A stretch of 64,000 nt of DNA from Bryobacterales bacterium (GTDB taxonomy: Bacteria > Acidobacteriota > Terriglobia > Bryobacterales > UBA6623). The notes under the pieces were generated by a model that was not told the origin of the DNA, did no database searches, and saw only the letters and a program-made list of their open reading frames with translations. The DNA is taken from contig JAPPMC010000312.1 of assembly GCA_028819235.1 (NCBI GenBank), forward strand, positions 37,927-101,926, in the 5' to 3' direction. Positions 18,077-26,307 of the stretch are shown piece after piece. Both the position numbers and the translations under genes were made by a program. The number at the start of each line of letters is the position of its first letter. The stretch's first letter is position 1.

Positions 18077-20487
18077 CTGCCCTTGCCCCATAAGTGCGAT
18101 CAGGGCTCACCGTTTGAGGGGTCACGGGGCGGTTCGAAATAGTCTCTGAGTTCGTACGCATCGGCCATGGCTGTCAACCGGGTCCAGCCTTCCCAGATCT
18201 TCTGATGGCCCGGCGGGGCCGCGCTCTTGTAGTGGATGTAGCCGCCCAGAATGGCCATCGTCCGCACCGCCAACCCCAGATTGCTGGGCCCCTTCAGTCC
18301 TCGACGGGCCGCAAAGTGCCGCATCACGCGCAGTTGGTACTCGGTGTAGAACACCTCCGCTGGCAGCTCCGGCGTTTCCCGCCCCAACAGCGTCATCGCC
18401 GCCAGGCGCCAGGCAATCACGGCCTTGATCGTCACCGCTCGCTCGATGCGCTCCCCCGTGCGGTGCCCCAAGTACTCCGCCTTGCAGCCCGACTTGAGAA
18501 TCCGGTGCCAGTCCTCAATGCGCCAGCGCAGCCGGTACCATTCCAGAATCCGCTGGGCATCCTGCAGCGATTCCACCGGCATCGTCGTCAGCAGGTACCA
18601 CTCCAGTGGCTCCACGCCCTCCGGCGCCGACTCCTCCCACACGTGCACCAGCTGCAGCGGCAGCGGCCCTTGCCGGCGCGAGATGCCCGGCAATTCCGCC
18701 GTCTGCCAGCGCAGCGACACTTTCGCGGTGCGCGCCTTGCGCGGCTTCTGCCTGCGTGTGCTGCGCCGTTTCGATTGCCGCTGCACCTCGATGCGCATCT
18801 CGGCCTGCACCGGCTCTTGCCGCACCCAGTCGAACAGCTTCGGCTTCTCAGGGCCCAGGACCCGGTTGTGCTTGGCCCGCACCAGCACATCCACCCCCCG
18901 CAGCCGACGCTGCTCCTCGAAAATCGCGCGCACGTCCCCCTCGCGGTCCATCACCGACACCGTGCGCGTGTTCGGCAGGCGTGCCGCCAACTCCGCACAC
19001 TCCCGCATGCTGCGGATCCAGCGGAAGGTCTTGCGCTCCTCGAGCGGCTTGCCGCGCTGCGCCTTGCCGTCCGGCGCGTCGTACTGGATCTGGGGCACCC
19101 CCAGCGGAATCCCCTGCGTGCTGAGCACCAGCGTGGAGTGCATGTGCAGCCCCAGCGTGCCCTGCGATGCGGCGTTCTTGCCGATCAGCCCCAAGCCCGC
19201 ACAGCCGGGATGCTCGGCAAAGTTGAGGTCCGTGCCGTCCTGCGCGCACAGCACGACGCGCTCCTCGCGCATGCGCCGCAGCGTGCGCTCGCGATGCGGG
19301 GCGAGAATGTTCTCCGGAGTGACCTGCGAGCGGCTGGGGCGGTCGATGAAGCGGTAATGCCCCTTGATCGCGGCACGGTTTCCCTGGGCTGCGCTGGGGA
19401 TGGAGGCCATGGGGGCGGCGGCCTGCATGCGGGCGGTCTTCACCAGCCGCTTGGACAAGCGTACATCCCCCAGCGGCGCACCGCCCAACTCGTTGTCGGG
19501 GAACTCGTCGAGGGCCAGGCCCGTGGCCGGGCCCAAGGGCTGCTTGCACGGGGGCACGTCGGCGCCCAGCACTCTGCGCCAGTCGCGCTGCAGCGGATAG
19601 GCGTAGATGGTCTTCACGGGCACTTTCTGCCCGCGCGGCGCGAAGCGCCCGCGTCCGCTGGTGTGTCCGACGCAGGTCCAATTCGCGGCCCGCAAGCAAG
19701 TGCCGGCATGCCGCTGGGAATCGACGTAGGTTTCCACGAGGGCAGGGCGGTAGCGATAGCGCTCTTGGAAGTCGGCCTGCAAGCGGCGCAGAGCCATGCC
19801 GAGCACCTTGGAGGCCAGCAGGCGGCACTGCACCGAGGGACGAATCAGCAGGCGACTGAGAGCCAGCACGCGGTGCAAGCGCTTGCGCCGCATGTCGGCG
19901 TCCCAGCCGATCCACTCGTCGCGGGCGGCGACGGCCAAGGCCGAGGCAGCGAAACCGACGGCCCCCAGCAGGCCATGCTCGGACTCGATCAGGTAGCGCA
20001 GCTGCGCTCCGACGTGGATGACGGCACCCTGCGGGTGCTCGCTGGCGACGAGTTCGTTCCAACGACGGCGCTGTTGCCGGGAGGTGACGAGCGTAAGCTT
20101 GAGCCCTTGCACCGCGCCGGCAACAGGCGGAACCGCCAGTGGCTGGGGAACAGGCCGTCCCAGCCCTCGCGGGCGGCAGCCGCGATGCCTGCCGCCAGGC
20201 TGGGGGGCGGGCAACTGGATACGGCCTGCCTTGTCCAAACCTCGCAAGGCCTTCTGGCAACTCGCCAGCTGCAACTGGCCGCGACTATCGCGAAATCCGA
20301 ACTCGCGGCACACTCTGCGGGCGAACTCTGTCCGCGAGATCACGCCAGCGAGTCCGAGCAGAACCCGCAAGGTCGCCACAGCGGCCGCCTTGGAGAGCGT
20401 CTCCGCAATGCAGTGTTGGTCGACCATGCCCTAGAGATGCCACAAGAGACCCCCTCTTGTCAACCCCGAGAACTGGGGCATGGGCAG
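18077..20487 (-). mobile_element. IS4/Tn5-like insertion sequence with DruA-transposase fusion
   Basis: A 2.41-kb insertion sequence. The terminal inverted repeats are CTGCCCTTGCCCCA at the left (18077-18090) and, read inward, CTGCCCATGCCCCA at the right (20474-20487), with one mismatch in 14. An 8-bp direct repeat GGCGCAGC flanks both ends. One gene fills it. Deleting the element plus one repeat copy rejoins a reading frame across the gap (see 20489-20785), which supports these exact boundaries and suggests a fairly recent insertion. Confidence 0.85.
18100..20427 (-). CDS. IS4/Tn5-family transposase fused to an N-terminal DruA (DUF4338) domain
   Basis: A 775-residue protein with two parts. 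Residues about 110-300 match DUF4338, the DruA domain of the Druantia anti-phage system: GAQLRYLIESEHGLLGAVGF, ARDEWIGWDADMRRKRLHRV, RLLIRPSVQCRLLASKVLG, ALVETYVDSQRHAGTCLRAA and NWTCVGHTSGRGR. Residues about 310-760 match Tn5-like IS4-family transposases. The N-terminal DNA-binding block has LGDVRLSKRLVKTARMQA and GHYRFIDRPSRS, and the DDE catalytic residues lie in CAQDGTDLNF, VMDREGD and YRLRWRIEDWHRILKSGC (the YREK-type motif). The transposase thus looks catalytically complete. What the DruA part does is unknown; it may help target choice or DNA binding. Confidence 0.9.
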   Translation of the reverse strand: MVDQHCIAETLSKAAAVATLRVLLGLAGVISRTEFARRVCREFGFRDSRGQLQLASCQKALRGLDKAGRIQLPAPQPGGRHRGCRPRGLGRPVPQPLAVPPVAGAVQGLKLTLVTSRQQRRRWNELVASEHPQGAVIHVGAQLRYLIESEHGLLGAVGFAASALAVAARDEWIGWDADMRRKRLHRVLALSRLLIRPSVQCRLLASKVLGMALRRLQADFQERYRYRPALVETYVDSQRHAGTCLRAANWTCVGHTSGRGRFAPRGQKVPVKTIYAYPLQRDWRRVLGADVPPCKQPLGPATGLALDEFPDNELGGAPLGDVRLSKRLVKTARMQAAAPMASIPSAAQGNRAAIKGHYRFIDRPSRSQVTPENILAPHRERTLRRMREERVVLCAQDGTDLNFAEHPGCAGLGLIGKNAASQGTLGLHMHSTLVLSTQGIPLGVPQIQYDAPDGKAQRGKPLEERKTFRWIRSMRECAELAARLPNTRTVSVMDREGDVRAIFEEQRRLRGVDVLVRAKHNRVLGPEKPKLFDWVRQEPVQAEMRIEVQRQSKRRSTRRQKPRKARTAKVSLRWQTAELPGISRRQGPLPLQLVHVWEESAPEGVEPLEWYLLTTMPVESLQDAQRILEWYRLRWRIEDWHRILKSGCKAEYLGHRTGERIERAVTIKAVIAWRLAAMTLLGRETPELPAEVFYTEYQLRVMRHFAARRGLKGPSNLGLAVRTMAILGGYIHYKSAAPPGHQKIWEGWTRLTAMADAYELRDYFEPPRDPSNGEP

Positions 20488-20495
20488 GGCGCAGC
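20488..20495. repeat. Right 8-bp target-site duplication of the IS4-like element
   Basis: GGCGCAGC, identical to 18069-18076. Confidence 0.75.
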
Positions 20496-20785
20496 AGGGT
20501 AACGAGCAGGGCCAGCAGAGTGAACCCGACGCCCATCATCCAGCGCAGCGAAGCAAGCTGGCTATTCTGGGCGTCCAGCTTGGTGTTCTGGGCTTCGAGG
20601 TTGGTTTCAAGCTGGCTGTTCTGGGCTTCGAGCTTGGACTCGAAGCGGGCGATGAGATTGGCTGCGGCCATGTTGCGGAGGCCTTCCATTGCATTGTAGG
20701 CGTCTTCGGGGCTGAGGTCTTCCCTGGAGAGGGCGTGCAGGACCGCGAGGGAGTCGGGATCGGCGGGAGGTGTGGATGTGGGCAT
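20489..20785 (-). pseudogene. Coiled-coil plus C-terminal membrane anchor protein, 3' end cut by the IS
   Basis: Ninety-nine codons are intact here. There is an acidic N-terminus with SREDLSPEDAYNAMEGLRNM, then a repeated coiled coil (KLEAQNSQLETNLEAQNTKL, with the motif QNSQL repeated) and a membrane helix (MMGVGFTLLALLVTLL). The IS4-like element is inserted right after the helix. As it stands the frame runs into the IS and ends at 20285, giving a 166-residue product with a foreign tail. Joining 20489 to the left flank (18069 leftward) restores LLG and a TGA at 18058-18060, so the original protein was 102 residues. The pattern resembles small DUF1640/Bdr-like tail-anchored coiled-coil proteins; function unknown. 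Its ATG overlaps the stop of an upstream frame (TGATG). Confidence 0.75.
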
Positions 20786-20952
20786 CAGGACGTCTCGATG
20801 GTAGGCAGGTCGAACAGCTCGCGGTCACGGGGCCTAGGCAGGCAGATGTCGAGCTTGCTAAGCGGGCGGACCTTGGCCTGCGGGTCGCGTTCGGCGACAT
20901 GCTCCATGCAGGAGCCCATGAGGGTGATGCGGCGAATCCTGAGCTTTCGCTA
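20785..20952 (-). pseudogene. 3' fragment of an unknown gene coupled to the coiled-coil gene
   Basis: An open stretch of about 55 codons after a TAG at 20950-20952. It contains MGSCMEHVAERDPQAKVRPL and SKLDICLPRPRDRELFDLP and ends at a TGA that overlaps the next ATG by one base. That overlap suggests a real two-gene operon. I do not recognise the family. The 5' part of the gene is not visible, so it is likely truncated. Confidence 0.4.
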
Positions 20953-22101
20953 GCACGCCCGCTCGGCGGACTGCAGCCGACTGCGGGAGGCCCTCAGATG
21001 CTCGAGCTTGGCGTTCAGCGCGGCTATGTGCCCCTGTGGGCCTGCGGACAAGTTAGCGCACGACCAGGGAATCCGCACTTGGAGCGCCCACAGTCTTCGC
21101 CATGAAGCCGCGGGGTGGTGGAGGCGCACCTGCCCTGTAGCCGCTACGGGCGGCCTCGTGACGGTCCGTTGTGTTGAGGGCCTTACGCCCGCAGCGCCAG
21201 TCGGCTGGTCCCGCCGAACGCCCCACTTGTGTCAGCGGCGCCTGGCGGGTGCGCGCGCGGATTGGCGTTCAGGCTACTTGTCCTTCGCGCTGGGCCTGGC
21301 TGCCAGCTCCGGCAGCAGGTCGTGCTTCCGCTGATGAGTGAAACCCTCCCGGACTGCCGCGCCACTTCGTTGCAAACCAACATCAAGCCCAGCTGCGGGC
21401 GTTCCCGACACTGTGTTCGGAGCACGACTGTTCCTGAATTTCTCCCGTTGCCACCCGGGCTCTGCCCCCACCGATCCCGCCACGGGGCTTCCCCCGCCGA
21501 GTTCCCCGGTGTTGGCCGGCACGCCACTGGATTGTCACAGGGGCCGTTCTGGTCGGGCGGACAGGCCGCGAATAGCGGTCCGGCCGGGAGCACGCTGATG
21601 GGGCGCCTGCCACTCTGTCCAAGGCCTCGCGCGAGTGCTGCCACGGGAACCGAAAGACCGCCCTTGGCCGCGCTCAGCCATCGGTCCTGCCTCCAGCGAC
21701 GCTGGGCTCGGCGAGCATCCGGGACAGCGGTTGTTTGCCCATGTAAGGAACCGTGCTCAGAGTTGGCCATGGCAGAGCCATAGGACCGGTTCCAGCCATG
21801 GGTTGCGCGAGTTTACAGCAGAGGCCGCTTAGTGCGTCGCTGACACAGCACGGTTTGCAGGGCAACCGGAGTCTGGTGTAGGAAGCGGGAATCACTGGGA
21901 CGAATTCGCGTGACTCGGGGCTTCCCACGCTGGATTCTGGCGCTAGTCTGCTATCGGTGTGCGTTGGAGCCGGTCAGACCCGCTGGATTGGGCTGCTCGT
22001 GAGCCACAAACGGGACACCGCTTGCTGTCCGTGCCCGCGAGGGCAGCCCCGCGACACGCTGACCACCGGCCCCTTGGCGGAAGCGGCCGGCCCCGGAGAC
22101 T
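20953..22101. other. Relic DNA, no intact gene
   Basis: About 1.15 kb with no recognisable gene. The segment 21650-21770 is an imperfect direct repeat of 17560-17690. Frames on both strands are open by chance because of high GC. This is the DNA between the IS4-like and IS1634 elements. Confidence 0.45.
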
Positions 22102-23871
22102 GTATTACCCAAGGCCCCTGGCAGACTGCCTGTCAGGGTCTCAGGGCTTGCGGGTCGGCATCAGTTCCGTGAGGCCCAATGCCTGCGTCAGGGCTTCCTG
22201 CGCCGCGCTGCACTTCGTCGCCACCGTTACGGTGCGGCCCGGCCCCTTCTCGCCCTGTCTCGGGTACAGCAGCTCAATCTGCTGGATCCCCGCCAGCTGG
22301 TCCTGCAGCTGCGCGATCGACAGGCCTGGCCAGACACGCTCCGCCTTGCAGCGCAAGTAGTGCGACAGCGACACCGCCAGCATGCAGTAGAACGCGTGCA
22401 CCTTGATCTTTGAATCCGTCCAGTGATGCATCGGGCCCCAGCCGGCCCAGTTGCCGCCCTTCACCCCGCGGAAGACCTGCTCCACCTGCTGCTGGCGAGC
22501 ATAGGCGTCCACCACCTGCCCTGCGCTCCAGTGGGTGCGGCTGGTCACCAGCACCGTACGCCCGAAGCGCTCCCGCAGCAGGCGGTCCAGCGCGGAATGG
22601 TCCACCTCGAAGCGCAGCTTGAAGCCGCGCTCCGACCTCGACAACTCCCACGGCAAGACCCGGGACACCCGGTTCGGGGCCAGCAGACTCCCGATGCGCT
22701 TGCGCAGCGCGGCCTCCTGGAACTTGCGCCCCGGCTTGGCCAGATCCCGCGACAGGCGACTGAGGCCTTTGGCCGCCGTGGCCATCGAGGCCGCCGTGGA
22801 GTGCAGCTGCTCGACGGCAAGCGACGCCGAGTGCGAGAGCACGCACTGGCGCTCTTCGCCATGCACGATCTCCTTCTGTGCAAAGGCCTTCACGCCGGGC
22901 TGGCGGGGCTCGAGCGAGTCCAGCTCCTCCACGGGCCGCATGCGCAGCCGTTCCGGGGCCTGGTTCCAGGGCAGCGCCGCCACCCAATGCAAGCCGTGTC
23001 GCTGCAGTTCGAGGCTGTTGGCGAGCGCCGCGGAGCCCTTGTCCATCACCAGCGTGACCGTGTCGCGCGCGACGCCCGCCCGGTCGAGCATGCGCGTGAT
23101 GCCTGGCAGAACAGCCGGCAACTCGCCGCTGTCGCTCACGTTGCCGGGATAGACGTGGTGGCACAGGCTCAGGCCGTGCTGCGCGTCGAGGGCGTAGCTG
23201 AGGCCGACTTGGCGCAGGTCGTGGCGCTTCTGCCCGCTGAGGCCGGGCTGCGTCAGCCGGCAGCGCTCGTTGGTGGAGGCGATCCAGGTCACGAAGTTGG
23301 TCGTGTCGTAAGAGAGCACGCGCTCGCCGACGAGATCGTTGGAGCGGAAGGCCTGCAGCAGCGCCGTCTGGGCGCGCTGGAGGTCGTCGTGCTCGGCCAG
23401 CTTGGGGGAGGGGGCGGTGTCGATGGCGTCGAAGTGGTTCCAGAAGGCCTGCGAGGAGAAGCGCTGGGAGGGGAAGCCCCAGAGGCGGCGCAGGCAGGTG
23501 CCCTGGTACCAGGCGGGGACGGTGGTCTTGGGGCCGGGAGAGCAGATGCGGTGGATGGCGGCCAGCAGCAGGTAGTGGGCGATGGCGGGGCCTTTGCGCG
23601 GGGCGGGCCAGACGGAGAGCAGGGCGTCGAAGGCGCCGGAGTCGCGGGCAGCGAGCCACAGGGCGCCGGGCAGGCCGAGATCGAGGGCGGTGGCTTCGAG
23701 AGGCACGGGGGCGGCCTTTTGGCGGACGAGCTTGGCGAGCCTCTCGGCGGTGCCGAGGTAGGTTTGGCTGACGATGCGGGGCTTGCCGTTGACGCGGGCA
23801 GAGACGGCGACGTAGTAGTAGTTCTGGTTGCCCTTGCGCTTCTTGATAATGGAAGCCATACAGGGTAATAC
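22102..23871 (-). mobile_element. IS1634-family insertion sequence (boundaries tentative)
   Basis: One IS1634-type transposase gene fills this element. A 9-bp inverted repeat GTATTACCC occurs at 22102-22110 and, inverted, at 23863-23871, which would give 1.77 kb, a normal length for the family. The repeat is short and no target duplication is evident, so the edges are tentative. Confidence 0.6.
22141..23859 (-). CDS. IS1634-family transposase
   Basis: A 572-residue DDE transposase of the IS1634 family. The N-terminus MASIIKKRKGNQNYYYVA is the usual opening of the family and fixes the ATG at 23859; the upstream extension is not conserved-looking. Catalytic region blocks include VLSYDTTNFVTWI (first Asp), TLVMDKGSA (second Asp) and the C-terminal ARQQQVEQVFRGVKGG with the catalytic glutamate. 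A C-terminal HAFYCMLAVSLSHYL is also typical. The gene looks complete, so the element may be able to move. Confidence 0.92.
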   Translation of the reverse strand: MASIIKKRKGNQNYYYVAVSARVNGKPRIVSQTYLGTAERLAKLVRQKAAPVPLEATALDLGLPGALWLAARDSGAFDALLSVWPAPRKGPAIAHYLLLAAIHRICSPGPKTTVPAWYQGTCLRRLWGFPSQRFSSQAFWNHFDAIDTAPSPKLAEHDDLQRAQTALLQAFRSNDLVGERVLSYDTTNFVTWIASTNERCRLTQPGLSGQKRHDLRQVGLSYALDAQHGLSLCHHVYPGNVSDSGELPAVLPGITRMLDRAGVARDTVTLVMDKGSAALANSLELQRHGLHWVAALPWNQAPERLRMRPVEELDSLEPRQPGVKAFAQKEIVHGEERQCVLSHSASLAVEQLHSTAASMATAAKGLSRLSRDLAKPGRKFQEAALRKRIGSLLAPNRVSRVLPWELSRSERGFKLRFEVDHSALDRLLRERFGRTVLVTSRTHWSAGQVVDAYARQQQVEQVFRGVKGGNWAGWGPMHHWTDSKIKVHAFYCMLAVSLSHYLRCKAERVWPGLSIAQLQDQLAGIQQIELLYPRQGEKGPGRTVTVATKCSAAQEALTQALGLTELMPTRKP

Positions 23872-24092
23872 TATCAGGATTGGAAGGTCGTGCACAAGTG
23901 GCAGACAGCGCTATATGGGCTTGCGCAACATTAACATCAGATTTATAGACGTTACCGAGACATAATCTAAGTTAGCCTGACACAGGAATGCTCAATCTGT
24001 GCCGCTGAGATCGGACCACGCCGCTTCTGCCCGCCAAGTCCGTCTGTCATATTATGGCGTAGTGACGCACTTAGAGCCGTCACCACGCCCCC

Positions 24093-24860
24093 ATGCGACC
24101 TGTCAGCTACCTCTCCGAGAAAATCCATGATCTGCTCTCCCGCCAGACCATCGCCACCCTCCCCCAACTCTCCGCTGCTCTCGGCAACTGCTCCCAGCGC
24201 ACCGCCGTGCGCAAGCTCCGCGACATCCCCCACCTCACCAGCTATTCCCACAATGGCCGCTTCTATGTCCTCGCCGACCGTCCCCAGTTCGACGCGCACG
24301 GCCTGTGGTCCTTCCGCAACGTGCGCTTCTCCTCCCACGGCACCCTCTTGAACACCATCGCCTTCCTCGTGCAAGACTCCCACAGCGGCTTCCTCGTCGA
24401 GGAACTCGATGCTTTGCTCCAAGTCCGCACCGGCGATGCCCTGCGCAAGCTCGCGCATCGGAGTCGTCTCGCACGCCAGCGGCGCCATGGCCGCTATTGG
24501 TATGCTGCCTCGGACCGCTCTGTGCGCGAGCGCCAACTCACCGCCCGCAAAGCCTTGGAGCAGCTGGAGGCCATGCCCGCCGGCCATGCCCCCGCCCGCG
24601 GTGACCTCGGCTCTGCCCTGCGCACCTTCGTCGCCTCGCTCAACGAGCGCCAGCGCCGCTGGTTTGCCGGCCTCGAGTCCTTGCGGCGAGGCCATGGCGG
24701 CGACCGCCGTGCGGCGGCCTTGCTGGGCATGCATCCCGCCACGGTCGCCCGAGGGCGCCGCGAACTCGTGGCCGGCAAGCCTCTGCCCGGTCGCGTGCGA
24801 AGACCGGGCGGCGGTCGCAAGCCGCTCGAAAAAAAAAGCCCGCAATCGTCGACGAACTGA
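24093..24860 (+). CDS. ISAzo13-family transposase, N-terminal frame
   Basis: A 255-residue frame that is the N-terminal part of the transposase. Residues 1-150 form an unusual domain, perhaps a tandem winged helix (IHDLLSRQTIATLPQLSAAL, LRDIPHLTSYSHNGRFYVLA, LARQRRHGRYWYA). Then comes the standard ISAzo13 N-terminal region with LNERQRRWFAGLESL, a helix-turn-helix (RRAAALLGMHPATVARGRRE) and VRRPGGGRKPLEKK. The frame ends soon after a run of nine A (24829-24837). The DDE half continues in the -1 frame, so a fused product needs a -1 slip on that run, or a single-base sequencing error is present. Confidence 0.85.
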   Translation: MRPVSYLSEKIHDLLSRQTIATLPQLSAALGNCSQRTAVRKLRDIPHLTSYSHNGRFYVLADRPQFDAHGLWSFRNVRFSSHGTLLNTIAFLVQDSHSGFLVEELDALLQVRTGDALRKLAHRSRLARQRRHGRYWYAASDRSVRERQLTARKALEQLEAMPAGHAPARGDLGSALRTFVASLNERQRRWFAGLESLRRGHGGDRRAAALLGMHPATVARGRRELVAGKPLPGRVRRPGGGRKPLEKKSPQSSTN

Positions 24861-24865
24861 AGCAG

Positions 24866-25792
24866 ATGCTCGAGAATGACACCGCCGGTGACCCGATCCA
24901 GGGCCACCGCTGGTGCCGGCGCAGCACAGCGAACCTCTCCCAAGCACTCTCAGAACGGGGTTTCGAGGCCTGCCCGCGCAGTGTGGCACGCCTGCTGCAC
25001 TCCCAGAAGTTCTCCTTGCGCGTGAACCACAAGCTCCTCGCCCCCAAGACCCATCCCCGTCGCGACGAGCAGTTCCAACGCATCGCCGACGTGCGCAGCC
25101 GACTCTCGCCCAGCACTCCAATTGTCAGTGTGGACTCGAAGAAAAAAGAGCTCGTGGGGCGCTTCAAGAACCCCGGCAGCACTTGGAAGCTGGAGGCCGA
25201 AGCCGTCTTCGATCACGACTTCCCCTCTTGGGCCAGCGACAAGGCCGTCCCCTACGGAATCTACGACCTGCTGGCCAACACTGGCTGGATTGGCCTGGGC
25301 CTTTCCTCTGACACGCCCGCCTTCGCCGTCGACTGCCTTGAGGCTTGGTGGGTTGCTGAGGGCCGCTTGCGCTACCCCGACGCAAGCGAGCTGACCGTGC
25401 TGGCAGACAGTGGCGGCAGCAACGGCATCTCCCCGCGCGCTTGGAAGTACTTGCTGCAGCACAAGCTCTGCAACCGCCACGGCCTGACTGTCACGGTGGC
25501 GCACTATCCCTCTGGGTGCTCGAAGTTCAATCCCATCGAACACAGACTCTTCAGCGAAATCAGCAAGAACTGGGCAGGCGTGCCCCTGGAGAGTGTTGAG
25601 ACGATCGTGAACTACATCTCGACTACAACCACAAAGACTGGACTGACCGTTCGGGCCGAGGTCATTCTCAACGAGTACGTAGTTGGCATCAAGATCGACG
25701 ACGACAAGATGGCCGCACTATCACTGACGCGCCACGAGCCCTTGCCAAGACTCAACTACACGATCTCACCCAACATGCCCAAGAACGAATGA
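24866..25792 (+). CDS. ISAzo13-family transposase, DDE catalytic frame
   Basis: A 308-residue frame with the DDE core of ISAzo13 transposases. The first Asp is in PIVSVDSKKKELVGRF and the second region in LTVLADSGGSNG. The third acidic residue is in SKFNPIEHRLFSEISKNW. Family blocks KNPGSTWKLEAE, VPYGIYDL and STTTTKTGL are clear. The frame is already open and family-like from 24829 on (KKKPAIVDEL), upstream of the ATG at 24866, so it is the continuation of the preceding frame after a -1 shift rather than a separate gene. Confidence 0.88.
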   Translation: MLENDTAGDPIQGHRWCRRSTANLSQALSERGFEACPRSVARLLHSQKFSLRVNHKLLAPKTHPRRDEQFQRIADVRSRLSPSTPIVSVDSKKKELVGRFKNPGSTWKLEAEAVFDHDFPSWASDKAVPYGIYDLLANTGWIGLGLSSDTPAFAVDCLEAWWVAEGRLRYPDASELTVLADSGGSNGISPRAWKYLLQHKLCNRHGLTVTVAHYPSGCSKFNPIEHRLFSEISKNWAGVPLESVETIVNYISTTTTKTGLTVRAEVILNEYVVGIKIDDDKMAALSLTRHEPLPRLNYTISPNMPKNE

Positions 25793-25812
25793 AGCTATTC
25801 TTGCGCGGTCCC

Positions 25813-26307
25813 TATGGCGTGAGGATAGGCAGTCAGACACCTCAACCTGGAAGAGGGTAATACACTTGCCGACCTGAGGACTGGCGGCCGACACGGATGA
25901 GGGCGGCTTGCCAGCGCAGGGGATCGCGGCTCACGTCTTGGGTCTTGGCGGGCTGCCAGCGCGGCGCGGCCGTGCGATACAGGCCACTCCTGCTTGGCCC
26001 GCGCCGGGCATCAAGCTTCACTTCAGTCGCGGTTCATTCTTGAGAACGTGCCAATTCAACCGCAGTTCCGTTTCGAACCCCGAACCAGCCCGCCCCGTTT
26101 CAGATGAGTCCGGCAAGGAAGGTCCGGTGCGACCGCACCATCGGAGGAAGTCCGCCAGCAATAGGTGCACCCGAGCCTTCCGAAACGCTCTCCTAGGCTC
26201 GCCCCAGACACTCGTTCGCCCTCCAAAGGCACCCTTCTTGTAAGGTTGCGCTAGAACCCGCACGCTCCTCAATGTGGGCTCCGCACGCCACAGACAGGGA
26301 TTCGATG
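25813..26307. other. No gene recognised
   Basis: About 495 bases between the ISAzo13 element and the esterase. A minus-strand frame (26018-26368) with a basic, tryptophan-containing product crosses it and overlaps the esterase end. I do not recognise it and do not call it a gene. Confidence 0.4.

Larger units (their letters stand above)
24061..25812 (+). mobile_element. ISAzo13-family insertion sequence (boundaries tentative)
   Basis: Two overlapping frames make one ISAzo13-type transposase. An 8-bp direct repeat TATGGCGT lies at 24053-24060 and 25813-25820 and could be the target duplication, which would set the element at 24061-25812. The inner ends (GTGACGCAC at the left, GGGACCGCG read inward from the right) match only loosely, so the edges need checking. 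Confidence 0.55.

Noticed and set aside
18205-20502. 765-codon plus-strand frame opposite the IS4-like transposase
   Set aside because: It is the antisense shadow of a GC-rich gene. The product is low-complexity (A, R, L, H, Q rich) and has no family resemblance, while the minus strand has clear DruA and DDE motifs.
22423-23868. 481-codon plus-strand frame opposite the IS1634 transposase
   Set aside because: Antisense shadow; glycine- and valine-rich with no domains.
22102-24000. Longer inverted repeats at the IS1634 ends
   Set aside because: Apart from GTATTACCC I could not align the outer ends convincingly, and I found no target duplication.
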